Notes: generated from the letters alone by a model not told the origin. A stretch of DNA of 64,000 nt from Euglena gracilis (GCA_039621445.1 CP154957.1:28530798-28594797), one strand, 5' to 3'. Positions 23,716-35,702 are shown, counted from the stretch's first letter. Translations and numbers: made by a program.

Positions 23716-24904
23716 TCAGTCCCCTTCAGATCCAGCGGCCCACCACCTTTCACCAAAAACCCACCATTCCGCCAACATAACACCGGTCACTCCCACCATT
23801 CAGAATGCATGCATCGCACACACAACATTCACACACTACACATCCACACATCCTTATGAGTCATTTTTTTTTCTTTGGATACGTTTTGTGCGCGCAATTG
23901 CGCAAGTCAACAAGGACACACAGGATCACAACAATCCACAGCTGTACCCCGCCTGGTCATCCGCCATGTAGGTTAGCTCCAGGCACGGGAACAGCAATCA
24001 AACGTCATCATATGGCCATAACCACCTCGCACTTCACACACACTCCCAAATTGGTTGTCAGCATAGCATCCACGTAGCCACACCATCTCCAGCATTCATA
24101 CAAATCAAGACCCCCTTTCGCTCCACTGAGTAACCCATAACGTCCAAAGTGTTTCATTGGTCACACAACACCCACTGGGTAGCCTCACAACAAAAAGTAA
24201 TAAATTGTGCGCGCAATTGCGCAAGTAAAACGGTACCACCTTTCATCACTGACACATATCTCGGGTGTCACAAACCCATTCTCAGCAACTCAATTCACAA
24301 TCGGGAAGTAATCGTTTGATGCGCGCAATTGCGCAAGTGTGCAACGCGCCACAAGTAATTTTTTTGTTATACACCAACTGGAAGGTTCTAATTCGGTGGG
24401 TGTTTCGTCGCACTCCTTCAAGACAGGGGGTGTAATACCCCTCTTTCAACATAAACAATCGCTTCGTAATTCGCAAGTCATGGCACCCAACCCACCCTCA
24501 CAATAAATATTCAATCCGTCCAGGGTGTCCAGTCTCATCGCCAGCCGAACCATTGATATGCGGAGGTCACATTTGCACCGTCCAAAAGTCCAAAACCGTA
24601 CGCCGCCGGATCTGGCCAGTTGCTTGCCGCGGGCAGCTGTGGGGTGGGAGTGGGTGTAGACAGGTGCCGCGCGGGCGGCGGGAAAGAAAGCAGCTGCGGA
24701 GAGGGGGAGATACGAAATTTCGCGCGTCCGTCCGGTCGCGAAGTCCAGTTAGGACTTTGTATTCGAAGGGGTTCGAATTGCCCAGCCCTAACGAGTTCCG
24801 TTCGCGATCACAAAAATTTTTTTCGGCGGACAGGGTACAGGGTCTCGGGGGTTATAAAAAAAGTGGTAAATTTGCGCAACTGCGCAAATCAAATGAAAAA
24901 AAAG
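23716..24904. other. Element 1 right interior, presumed 5' region of the second gene
   Basis: Non-coding, moderately AT-rich. Motifs lie at about 23,890, 24,209, 24,318 and subterminally at 24,871. A promoter for the minus-strand gene should lie here but no recognisable box was identified. Confidence 0.5.
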
Positions 24905-24930
24905 CTTAAGTGCGAATTCGGCCGCCTAAG
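24905..24930 (-). repeat. Element 1 right TIR
   Basis: Starts CTTAAGTGCG and ends GGCCGCCTAAG; inverted match to 13,842-13,867 with one mismatch. Followed by the duplicated TAGCA at 24,931-24,935. Confidence 0.9.
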
Positions 24931-24935
24931 TAGCA

Positions 24936-25298
24936 CCCACCCACCCCCCTCCCCCCCCTTGGTAAGCACAAGCATGGTCTGGTCCATAACGCCTCCACAA
25001 CCCCATAGGACCAAAAATGTCGAAAAAAAAGGGAAATCCAAAATGTCCAAAAAGTCATTAAAAATTCCCACTCTGACCAGCAACAGATTTCAATGGAATG
25101 GAAATCAACTGACATAAACGGGCGCCTGAATGGAAATCGACTGATCTAAACGGGCACCTGAATTGAAATCGACCGACATAAACAGGCGCCTGAATGGAAA
25201 TCGACTGACATAAACAATTTCAGCCTGAAATCCGTTAACGTCAGTAGAATTTCAAGGCAGGTGTCGGGCCCAGAAAATAGGTTTTAAACCCTGGCTGA
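24936..25298. repeat. Flank with ~33-bp minisatellite
   Basis: 25,095-25,220 holds about four units related to GCGCCTGAATGGAAATCGAC, as at 11,045-11,140. No gene is recognised. Confidence 0.7.
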
Positions 25299-26333
25299 GC
25301 TGAGCTCTTGGGTGGGGGGGGTCCAACCCCCCACCTCCTAGTTGGATTCCTAGTTTCCGAATCACCCTGGGTTTGACCCCCAACTCTCCGCCAGGCCCGA
25401 GTTATTCACGCGCGAAGGGGTCCAAACCGGGTAGGATTGGCCCGCCCCCCCTGGATGAGCCCCCCCCCCCTTTGGACTCTGCCATTTCGGGCCCAAAAAT
25501 TGATATTTTCAAAATATCTCGAAAATGATGCAAAATCGAAGGAAATGTCCGGAGACCTAATTTGAAGCCCTTGGAATGCCCCTGTATATATCTATCTATA
25601 TACGGTATTTCGATTTCCCCGCTACTCCCCGCCTAGCCCGAGATACTGCCATTTTTTTTGGCCAATTTGGGATATTTTGTCCACTTTTTCCACTGCCAGA
25701 CCAGGCCGTTTTCGGAAAAGAAAAGTCGAAAATTTTATTGGCCCATTGGCATTTTTTTGGCCTCCCGGACCCGGAAAAAGTGTTTTCGGGCCGAAAACGA
25801 GCCCCCCGTTTTGGGCCCAAAACCAATGGACTTTGGGTCTTTTCGGATCAAAAAAGTCGAAAAAATCGAAATTTTTTTTGCCCAAAACCATGGTTTTTGG
25901 CCTCCCGGACCCGGAAAAGGTGTTTTTGGGCCGAAAACGAGCGTTTTTCTACCCGCCAGCCCCCCGCTTTGGGCCGCCAACCCTTTGGGTCTTTGGGATT
26001 TTGGATCGAAAAAAATTTTGGCCCGAAATCGTGTTTTATGGCCTGCCGGACCTGGAAAGACTGTTTTTGAGCCGAAAATGAGTGTTATTCGACCCGCCAG
26101 CGCCCCGTTTTGGGCCTGAAACCCATGGAGTTTGCGTCCAAAATTGGGCAAAAAATTCGAAAAAATCCAGTAAAACGGGTATGGGGTGTATGGGGGGGGG
26201 TTAACGTTGCCGTAAAGTCACTGAAAGTCACCGTAATTTGCAAGAGTGTAATTTGTGGATTATAAATACGCGAAATTTGCAATGCTGGTAATTTCGGCCT
26301 TCCATCACATGCATGTCCCATTAAGAGCTCAGC
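25299..26333 (+). mobile_element. Repeat family R, copy 3
   Basis: GCTGAGCTCTT (25,299-25,309) and AAGAGCTCAGC (26,323-26,333) bound a ~1.04-kb copy with three ~140-bp modules containing CTCCCGGACCCGGAAAA (about 25,761, 25,900, 26,043). The sequence beyond the right end (TATTCAAAACCTGGTT) is shared with copy 2, so the true repeat may extend farther. Confidence 0.65.
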
Positions 26334-27345
26334 TATTCAAAACCTGGTTGGGGGGGTTACCCTGGCCATGAGCCCAACCCCCCCCCCCCTAATTGGCTAA
26401 TGGACCGTCCAACGGGACCCCCAATTAGCCAATAGGGGGGGGGGCAATTACCCCCCCCCCTATGTCCAACGACCCCCCTATGTCCAATGACCACCCCCCC
26501 CCGGTCAGAGGACAACCTGGCGAGTAGGAGGAATATGAAGATGGAAGGGAGACAAAAGAGGGGAAGGATGTGAAAGGAAGAGCGCAGGGTGACAGCGATA
26601 ACAAAAATGCTGAGAGGGGGGGTGAAAGCTTTGAGGCGAAACATTAATAACGGAGGGAAGCTTAGGGTTGGACAAAAACAAGAGCGGTAATTTGGAGTTG
26701 GTGGACGGGGTCAGAGGACACCTTTTCGGAGGTTTGACCAAATTTTTGGTCCCGGCGTGAAGCGCCGGGACGAAAAATTTTGCCCAAAAATTGGCCAAAA
26801 ATTTGGCCAAAATGCCATTTTTGACACTTTTTGGACAAAAATTTGTCAAAATCGCCCAAAATGTTCGGCGCAAATTTCCGGCGGCCTGGGGGCCCGGCCC
26901 AGCTCAGTCCGGCAACCCAACGGCATGGAACGGGCGCGCAGCACGTCTATACAGGGTGATAGAGGGTCCCCAAGACATTACTTTTTATCAGAACAGAGGG
27001 TGGTGGACGCTGGTCCGAAGGGCAGAACCAGCGTCCGGGGCGCCGGGTTCACGACAGAACCAGCGTCCGCCACCCCTTTCTCAAAGCGGCGTTTTAGGGC
27101 CGCAGGGGTTCAAGACAGAACCGGCGTTACCAACCTTTGGTCACAGGACACCCCCAGAACCAATTTCTGACCAAAACTGGAATGTTGCCACTTTGCATTT
27201 TTTTTAAATTCTGACGATCACAAGCGTACCTCTGGCTGTGTCAATCGTTCAGGTACATATTCACTCCTCAATCAAAAGCTTTCATCAGAACACTAGTGAT
27301 GACCGCCAAATTCAGCCACGCTGCACGCTACTCTTGTTTCTTGTC
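26334..27345. repeat. Intergenic repeats including dispersed GCCGG palindrome family
   Basis: 26,350-26,515 is C/G-run palindromic. 26,740-26,880 repeats TTTGGCCAAAAA-type units. 27,000-27,345 is an inverted relative of 1950-2180 (GACAGAACC(A/G)GCGT units, then CTCAATCAAAAGCTTTCATC). No gene is recognised. Confidence 0.55.
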
Positions 27346-30300
27346 ACATGCAAATCCTAATTTCACAATACCATGCCCCCCCCCGAGCTGTCCCCCCCCC
27401 ACGAGCTATTCCCATTGGGGGGACGGGAATAGCTCACTGTCATAGCACTTTTTATAAAGGACTTCCCCAAAAAGTGCTCAAAAATCGACCTCTTTTGAGA
27501 TGTTCTCAAAAAATGTTTCTTGGCAAATGTGCTTAAAATTGACCATTTTTTGTGAACATCCCAAAAAAAGTTGCCAAAAATGACCCCTTTTGGGCTGCCC
27601 AAGGTTCGGGTATGGGAATAGATCGGGGGGGGGGGGACCTAGGTCCCCCCCCCCCCCGAGCTGTTCTCCCCCCCCGTACTGTTCCCTTTGGGCCGTAAAG
27701 GGCTGGGGACGGGAATAGCTCGCGAGGGGCATCGTATTTTTATTTTATTTACATTTCTGTATGGTTCATTATGCTCCTCAGCAGGCACCCTCCCCCCAGG
27801 TGCACAGAGTGGAAAATGGAAAATCCAGCCTGCTGTTCAGCCTTTATTTCTGCACTCACCTTTGCGATCAGGTGTTGTGAAGGAGACCGGGAAGAAGTTT
27901 TGGTCCACCAAAGATCCTGGTCAGCAACCTTTTGAGTACAAGGCGTGTTTTTTTTTTGCTTTGTTCTCAGCAACACCCAAAGTGGCCACCCTTTGGGCAC
28001 CGTAGGACAGAGGGGAGCATCTGGCAAAGGTTGTCAACGCTCTGCCCCCTGAAGACAGCTGGACATAGTGAGTATTTCTCATTAAAAACAAATGGTAAGC
28101 CCATTGAATTCCACAGTCCTATTTTAACAAAAAAAATGGTTTTTCGGTTGTTGTTTTTTGGCAGGGTGGTGACATGGTGGCCTTTGTCCAAAATTAGCTG
28201 CAACATTCATGAAAAGAACACAAAAAAATCAGTGTTTTACGGGAAAGGTTTCTGCTTGCTCATGAAATGGAGATAAAAGCCGTTTTGGTTATTGCAGGAC
28301 AGGGATTGGATTTAAGGCCCAAATTTTGTCCTAAATCCTGACCCAACCCCTGCTCCTTCGACAACTCCATTTTTCAACTCTGCTGTTTGGAGGCAAACCA
28401 GCCTCCATTTTGTCTTCCCAGCTGTCCCATCAAAGGGGGAATCATTCAGCCGGATTTTTCAAGGTTTCCAGAATTTGCAAAATTCTCAAAACGAGGGGAG
28501 GCTGGTCCCGCTGTAAGGTTTTGAGTCGTACTCTTCATCTGTCTTAAATTGGCAAAAAATCAGGCTTGCCGTGTAGTTTCGGGGAAGTCTAAAAACTGTC
28601 AGATAGGGCGTTCCAGGGGCTTTGGGTCCCCAGAATTTTCTTTGATTTTGCTTCATGATTATTTTTTTTTCGAGATATTTTGGAAACGTCGAATTTTGAC
28701 CCCGAAAAAAGGGGTCAAATCAAATGGAAAAATCGCCATAGTTTGGGCTATGCGAAGAGTTGGGAAAAATAAATCAGCCATGGTAAGGCATCCAGGGCTT
28801 CATTTTGGATCTCTAAACATTTCGTTGGTTTTGTTTCATTTTCGAGCAATTTTAAAAAAAATCGATTTTTTTTACCAAAGAACGGCCCAAAACATACCCG
28901 GGCCACAAAACCGAGCCGGAACATGGGCCAGGCGTGTTGGCGGCGGCCAAAACTGCGAATGGGGGGTAGAGAGTCCCCAGGAGCATAATTCGTCTGGCAG
29001 ACACTTTCAAAAATAATTTACATTTCTCAAGATTCTTTGAGCGTTTTTTTTCCAGAGTCAAAACTGGGGAATGGCTTGTCCACCCAGTTTGGACCCCTTG
29101 TCAGCTGAATAACTGGGGCCTGGCAGGGAGTTGGGGGGTCAAACGGAGGTGATTTGGGAAGCTGGGATGCAGTCGCTCGCAACTGGAAAAATGTTCTGAT
29201 AACCGGGCCGCGGTCATGGTCATAATCCGCCGTTCTCATGACCTCCCCCCCCCCTGTCGTACGACCAGGTTCCTGCAACCTGTGACGAGGGGGGGTGGTC
29301 GTAACACCCCCATGACCTGCAACCTGTGACCGGGGGGGGGGTGGTCATAAACGAGGGGGACCGGGGGGGGGGGTCGTAACACCCCCATGACCTGCAACCT
29401 GTGACCGGGGGGTGGTCGTAAATGAGGGGTGGTCATACAAGGGGGGGGGGGCGGGGACCCAGGGGCAGGGTGGGGTTCACCCCCCCCTTCCCCAGTGGTA
29501 TGCTAAAGAGATAAAAGCTCAGCGACACCCCATACAAAGCGTTAGTGCCAAAGCGCGAAAGCGTTGGGTGGATTTCGCAGTTTTTCTCAAGAGATCCATT
29601 TTGAGCAAAAAAAAATGTCATATGAAAAAAATTATTCCTGAAGAAAACTGAGGTGCAACGTTTGTACACGATTTGTATTTGACCACAGACGGGCAGTGAA
29701 AGTTCAAAAGGTTTTCCAAAAAACCAAAGGGTTTTCCAAAAAACCCCAGAATTTTACAGCCTCCCCTGAGGACTCCCACGCGGACGCCATGATCCAGTCC
29801 TATCCCCACGATCTTCTCCACCCCACCCCATATGCCCATACCCGGGCTGTGGTGGTCCCCATTTTTTACACAAAAGTTGACCAACACTGCACTACCCGCA
29901 CATGACCTGATACCCTTGCTGAAACCATTTTTGTTGGTCGGGGGGGTCCAGCCAGCAGCTCATTTCCAGCCAGCAGCCTTTTTTTTAGCCGGAGGCTGGA
30001 CCCCCCCCCCCTTGGCTTTGGTCGATTTGGTGTTTTTGTTCTCGTGAGAAATTGGGCACTGTCTTGGAAAGCGACTGACATAAAGCTGAAAAGGATGAAA
30101 TAATGATAAATAATAATTGAAAAAGTATGAGAAAAAACAATATGGCAAAAAAACTTCTTTTTACAGCTAACCTCTTTTATTTTGTTGCATAGTACCCAAA
30201 ACCGTGGCACTTGGGGTCCAGTAATTTGGCTCAGTTGCCAAAACCCGGGTACAATGTTTATAATTTTGCCCCTTTGTGGCCCATTATTTTGTCCCTTTGT

Positions 30301-33300
30301 GGTAAAAATTTTGGCATTGAGTGGCCAAAACCATGGCGCACAGTTGCTGATATTTTGGCACCTGCCAATTGCGGGAGGATGTGTTGGTGTCATTTTATTC
30401 AGAGTGGAAGTGGCCAGAATTCTGGTCCATTGTGATAGAAATCTGGCACCATCTTGGAGCCAATGTTCTGGCAACTGTGGGCCAAATTGCTGGCACGAAG
30501 GAGCCAAAGTTTCCGGGCTTAGCTGTAATTTAAAAAAGCTGGCAGAAGAATGTCAAAAAAGCAAAGAAAAACAAGCCCATGCCAAATGTCGCTTAATCAC
30601 AAGATTGAAGGCTGAAATCAGTCAAGATGAGTCAGAATCCATCATTTTTGGTTGTATTGCACACAAGCCACCAGCTTGTGCCCCAGCAAGCTCTGCTCCA
30701 GTGCGCTTCTGAGCAATTTTGCACCCCCAAGCTGTTTTTTTTGATTTTTTTTTGCAAAATTTTATATTTTTAGTAAATTTCAGGAAGGTGCCACATGCGT
30801 TGAGTGGCAATGGAAAAGTGCAGTAAATGAATGTAGTCACAGGGAGGTGGGCGCCGCCATCCCCCCTCCCTTGCCATTCAGTGCATTTCCAGCGATCACC
30901 TGTGCACAGCAACGTTTGCCCACGCACAGCAGCGTTCACACGTGCTCAAATGCGTTTACCTTGGATATCACACATTGTGGTAAATATCACATGATGTGAC
31001 GATGCAGGCACTCAACAAAGGGAACATATATTATTATTATTATTATTATTGCCATTTTGGTTTTGCAGAATGCTTGTGACAGGAAAAAAAAAGACCACTG
31101 AATAATCTCTCCCCTCAAATTTTGGAGGTTTTTGCAGCCCAAAGGCCCAGCATGCCATTTGAACGGCAAAAAAACAAGCTGGGGGCTTTAATTTTGGGGG
31201 GGATGCAAAATGGGAAATGGTGCACAGTTGTGAAAGAAAGAGGGGTTAGGGAAGCAGCTTGTCGTCATCTTTGTTAAACCTGAGATCAATTTTCAGATCA
31301 GGGTTTTCCTGGGCAGCTCTGTTCGCTGCCCAGCTGGGTTCTTGGCCATAGATTTTAGGCCATAAACACCTCTGTGACCCCCTCCCCGTGGGTTTCAAGG
31401 CTGGGAAGGTGCCCCCCCAAGGTGCGCCATGCAGATTTTGGCCTGGCAAAGGCGGGACTCTTGAAGGGGTTTTGGCCGATTTTGGGTGGGTGGGGGGTGG
31501 TGGTGGTTGTTGATTGGGTGGGGTTGGGCCCAGGGAAAAGTGCCCCCCTGGGGGGTCACTTGTGAATACATTAAGAGGGAGACAATTGTAAAAGAATAAG
31601 ATTTGGTTATTTTGGGCAGAGATTCGCTGAAGCTGTATTTGGCCATTTTCTTATAAACACGGAGATCTGTGACCCCCTCCCGGCTGGGTGGGCGTGGGGT
31701 CAAGGCTGGGACAGCTTGGGCCCCCCCCCCCCAGGAGGGCATGGGTCAGATTTTGGCCTGCAGGGGGATTTTGCGGGGTTTTGGCCATTTTGGGTGGGTG
31801 GTGTGTGGTCTGGTGTTGGGGGTGCGGAGTGCCCCCTGGGGGGAGATGTGAGGGGACTCAGAAATTTGGATGATATTTTGCATTGGTATTTTATATATTT
31901 TGAAAAGAATCATTTTTGTCAACAGCATTTGCTGGGGCCCCGGCCAAGGAAGTTGCACCCCTCAGGGTGGTTGGGGGGGCAGCCCCACATCCCCACCTGG
32001 CATGGTGGGGTCGAGCCAGTCCCCACTGCCACCCCCCGGGTGGGCACTTCCTGGCACTGGTTTTGCATTTTTTTTCCATTTTGGCGAAGGTCGGGTCCAC
32101 TTCGGTCCCCCCCCCTTCTAAGCCGACCCCCCCCCCCCCCCCCCCCGGCAGAAGCCTGGGGTCAGCCACCCAGCCCATTTTTTGGCATTTTGGGCTACCC
32201 ACGGTTTCTTTTCAAGTGCACCCCAAGGGGTCATGGTTTACCACGTTCCAACCAAATCATGCATATCTTTGATCAAACTTCCAAACCCCCTGGTCGACCA
32301 CTTGGGGGCCACTTAATGCATTTGATCAAAATTCCAAAATTACCGCCTCAGTGGCCACTTTCGGCATTCAACCCACCCCTGTGGGGGTCTGGAAGCCCCC
32401 CCCCTCAAACCCCCCCACCCTTACACACCTTAAGCAATGGTGTGGTATGGTATGGACCCTCCCCTACCACCTCCCTAAATACCCCTGGGGAGGGAAGGTG
32501 GGGCCCCCTCCTGGTCCTGACCACCCCTCTCCTCCTGGGTTCACAATAATCCCCCCTGCTGTTTTGGGGACCCACTTTTTGGATTGTTGTACGTCGGCAG
32601 TGGGGTCGGTCGACTTGGGCCCGGCTTGGTCCATTTTCCACAATTTTCTGCCAAAATTTTTGGAACCTTTTTGAAAATAAAAAGAGTTGTTAGTCAGAGG
32701 TTTGGGACTCCGTGGTCTGGCAGTCTTGGAACTTTTTTTGCAAGTTTTTGGGACTTGCCAATTTTTTTGTTCCCTTTTGCCTGCAGTGTGTTTTTTTTTG
32801 GAATGCTTGTCCATCCAAACCCCTGCACAGCTGGCAGGTCGTTCAAAACGAAGTCAAAAAAAGATGCTTTTCAAAAAAGAACATATTTTTTCTCAAAACA
32901 AAAAAAACTCCAGTTGTGCCAGGTTGAATGCTACACATGCAGCCCGTCGACCAAGAGGGTGTTATCGCCATTTGACCGAGGATGAACTGGAGGACATCTT
33001 CTGTAGCAAAAACTGCTATTTAGACGCATACTCTGTCCTGAGTCCCGCGTTTTAAACACAGGACTCAGGACGGAGGGTCTGCTGGCAGGGCTTGCCAATC
33101 GAAAAATTTTCGTACCCTAATGTGCCCATTTTTGGCACAAAATCAGCCAAAGAAACACTTTTTCCTCGCCCCCCGCCCCCCAATTGGCTAATTGGTCTTC
33201 GGGACAAGACGGACCAATTTCAGCAAGCCTGCAAAAGGGCTCAGAAAGCCTCCAAGAATGTCCGTTTCGACATTTTTAATATTTGCTGAAGAAGAAAAAT

Positions 33301-34171
33301 TATGACGAATCCCATTATGCACAAAAAATCGACCAATTTTGCACAGGTAAAAAAAGTTAGGGGGTGGGGGTCCTCGAGCCCCCCTCCCCCCAATTGTCCC
33401 CCAACTCCCTGATGTCTCACCCCCCTCCACCCTTCAGGCACAAAAAAAATGGCCAGCCCAGGGAAGGGGGGGGTCAAATTTAGGTTCGTCGAAGGCAAAT
33501 GTCCACTTTGTTTGGGGGGCAAATTTGGCAAAACGCTTTGGTTATTTTGGGGGGGCACTGAGAGGGGGGTGAGGCATTTCCACTGGGTATGATCTGATTT
33601 ACACCAGCTGTGTTGCTCTGAAGAGCCGTGGGGTTGCAGTTCAGAGAGTCATTTGTTGGATTTAGAGAGCTTTTGCAAAATGTCCCAAGAATTTTTGCTA
33701 CCAAGTATCAAAGTCTCTGCAACAGAATCTCAAAATTTGACAACAGTCTCAAAAATTTTGGTCCCAAGGTCCGAAAGGTCCCAAGTGTTTTGGCAAAAGA
33801 GCCCAAAATTATGGCAAAAGTGGTGAACAATTTTGGCGGGACGTTCCAAAATTGTGAGTGTTAGGTGTAAACGGGCTGACTGACAAAAACAGTTTCCATG
33901 TTTGGAAATTGTACGAGTTTAGTTTTCCCTGGAAATCCGTTCCTGTTTTCTTATTTGAAATCCGTTCACGTCAGTGAAAATAAAACAAGCATCGGGCGCA
34001 GGAAATTGGTGTCCAATCACAAAAGATGCAAACAACTTTCGCTGCTTTGTGCTGCTTCAGTTTTCAACGACCTTGACCTTGGACCATCATTTGGCAAACT
34101 GATTACTGGGGATGGCTGGTGAATTTACACACCACTTTAAAAAACACAACACACAACATTTATCTCATCAT
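27346..34171. repeat. Degenerate repeat-rich intergenic region
   Basis: No intact gene is recognised. 27,375-27,720: C-run palindromes around GAGCTATTCCC. 28,540-28,900: AT-rich sequence with scattered similarity to family R. 29,230-29,435: three units of CATGACCTGCAACCTGTGAC with G runs, one also at 59,449-59,530. About 29,505-29,530: a stray AAAGCTCAGCG end of family R. 30,190-30,520: degenerate units around TGGCCAAAA and TTTTGGCA. 31,032-31,050: ATT microsatellite. About 31,370-31,560 and 31,672-31,860: a diverged ~190-bp direct duplication (GATTTTGGCCTG, TTTTGGGTGGGTGG). 33,030-33,070: a palindrome around GTCCTGAGTCCCGCGTTTT. Confidence 0.55.
30525..30712 (+). CDS. Coding-like fragment, unknown
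   Basis: I do not recognise it. The plus-strand frame ending at 30,712 reads LKKLAEECQKSKEKQAHAK, then RLITRLKAEISQDESE, then a short tail with C and PAP residues. The first ~35 residues have coiled-coil character, unlike the frame upstream (30,182-30,520), which only translates a degenerate DNA repeat. It could be the 3' end of a decayed gene. No splice acceptor was established. Confidence 0.2.
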
Positions 34172-34176
34172 ATCAA
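34172..34176. repeat. Element 2 target-site duplication, left copy (ATCAA)
   Basis: ATCAA precedes the left TIR and is repeated exactly at 37,138-37,142 after the right TIR. Confidence 0.85.
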
Positions 34177-34202
34177 CTTAGGCGGCCTAATTCGCACTTA
34201 AG
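34177..34202 (+). repeat. Element 2 left TIR
   Basis: Begins CTTAGGCGGCC and ends CGCACTTAAG, identical to the left TIR of Element 1. Confidence 0.9.
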
Positions 34203-35349
34203 CTTTTTTCGTTTGATTTGCGCAAATGCGCAAATCCCCGAGTTTTTTTTATTCCGGCGGTGAAGGTCCGGGGGGTTTGAAAACACGTTAACAAGCAAGG
34301 GCAAAAACGAAGTGATTTTTCGGTTTTGGCGGAGTGACCCCCGGGACTTTGGCCAAAAACAGTGATTTTGGGGGGTGTCGGGAAGGACTTTGTGGGCCCA
34401 AACTCCCGGGACCCTGCCGGCCCACACTGAAAAAAACGCAAAAAAGCACCATAGGAACGGGACCTTTACTGCCCTTGTTGCTCCTTTCGGCTGTGTCCCC
34501 GGGTGTGTCCGAGCTGCCGGCGGTGTGCGTCCTGGGTGTTTGCCGGACTGCTTTGCTTGCGGCGCCTTGGTGTGGTTGTTTGTTGTCTGGCAAAGTGCGG
34601 GGAGGAAGGTGCCGGGGGGGTGTGGGTGTGGTGTGACCAAGCCGGAAGGAGGGCCGCAGTGAGAGGAAGGTAAGTGTAGGGTGTTGGGCAAGGGATGTGC
34701 AGGGGGGAAGACATAGGGTCCGCAGGGAATGAGGGGGACGGGTGTCTCCCACCCGGCTTATACCCGGGATTCGCACAACCAGTTGTGTGGCAAAGAACCC
34801 AGCAGAAGAAGCCCAACACTGGAAGGATATGTTTGTGTTTATGGGCGCAAATGCGCGCACCAACATGTTTATGTTTATTTGCGCATTTGCGCAAATAAAC
34901 ATAAACATGTCCTTGAAGGATTGGGCCTTGGCACCCATGAACTGACGCTGTTGATAAACGGCGTGACATAGGGGCGGTGACGGCACGGACCAATGGGCTG
35001 TCCAGTTGGTGGGTTTGTCAAATTATTTGTCGACGCGCAAGCTTATGGGCGCAAATGCGCGCACAAACAAAAATTATGTTTTATGCGCGCATTTGCGCAA
35101 ATGCGCGCATATACATGTTCTGTGTTTATTTGCGCAAATGCGCAAATAAACACAAAGAAGAACGGTGTGACGGAAACATAACCGTCAAACACCGAGAGCA
35201 GATGTGGTTTATTTGCGCATTTGCGCGCATCACGTTGTTTGTGGGCGCAAATGCGCAAATAAACCACATGAAGAAACTGCACAATTTATTATGTTTATTT
35301 GCGCATTTTCGCCCACAGAACAACGTGATGCGCGCAAATGCGCAAATAA

Positions 35350-35702
35350 ACCACCAATGGAGGAGTAAAAGGTGATTTCATTTGGCCCTCCTACAGCTAC
35401 CTTGGGTGGCTTCTGAGTGGGTTCAACCCAAATGACCACACCGTCTCCTCCGGCATATGGTGTTATGGTGCTGTTTTTTGACCATTGACAGGTCCCACAA
35501 AATATGGAGACATAGGATCTCTTGAAGGTGGGTTCACAGCCACCCAGTAACGGTGCACGTCCACTGACACCAATTTTTGGGTCCCAAGGGCTGGCCTGCG
35601 GCCTCGGCTCCGCTGTTGCAGCCCCATCAGCTGCTGATGCTTCAGCACCCAGCAGGCCGGCATCGACCTCCCCGGTGCAACGACACCCACCACAGCGGCC
35701 AC
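35350..35702 (-). CDS. Coding-like segment inside Element 2, possibly captured
   Basis: The minus strand is open for ~117 codons between a TAA near 35,705 and the motif array near 35,350, without an obvious ATG. It reads GRCGGCRCTGEVDAG, an Ala-rich linker, WDPKIGVSGRAPLLGGCEP, YVSIFCGTCQW and VVIWVEPTQKPPKVAVGG. The cysteines fall in CxxCxC and CxxC arrangements, which would suit metal binding. Nothing like it occurs in Element 1, so it may be a host exon captured between the two motif clusters. On the opposite strand, 35,817-36,059 also looks coding (LYHCIGCKAVG, HPGYFRCQ). Function and family are unknown. Confidence 0.35.

Larger units (their letters stand above)
13881..24889. repeat. Dispersed palindromic motif, about 22 copies in Element 1
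   Basis: The consensus is TTGCGCAATTGCGCGC, palindromic core GCGCAATTGCGC, with variants AAAT, AAGT, ATAT or AACT at the centre. One arm usually reads TTGCGCAAAT or TTGCGCAAGT, the other GCGCGCA. Approximate sites: 13,885, 14,533, 15,040, 15,153, 16,700, 17,110, 17,220, 18,170, 18,800, 18,840, 18,880, 18,917, 20,282, 20,597, 20,698, 22,512, 22,608, 22,725, 23,890, 24,209, 24,318 and 24,871. All lie in introns, gene flanks or subterminal DNA and none in a modelled exon. Confidence 0.9.
13842..24930. mobile_element. Element 1: 11,089-bp TIR transposon with ParB-like gene
   Basis: The 26-bp TIRs at 13,842-13,867 and 24,905-24,930 match at 25 positions and are flanked by a perfect 5-bp duplication, TAGCA. 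Inside are two minus-strand genes and about 22 copies of a near-palindromic GCGC-AATT-GCGC motif. The subterminal ~270 bp on the left (13,868-14,140) is homologous to the left subterminal region of Element 2 (34,203-34,480), including TTTGGCGGAGTGACCCC. hAT, P, Merlin and Mutator elements make 8-11 bp duplications, Harbinger 3 bp, Tc1/mariner and piggyBac TA and TTAA. Transib makes 5 bp, but its TIRs start CAC and its protein is RAG1-like, which is not seen here. I cannot assign Element 1 to a named superfamily. Confidence 0.88.

Noticed and set aside
20791-23859. Long plus-strand frames opposite the candidate transposase
   Set aside because: Same GC-bias effect; they end at no splice sites and show only Pro/Arg/Ala/His-rich low complexity.
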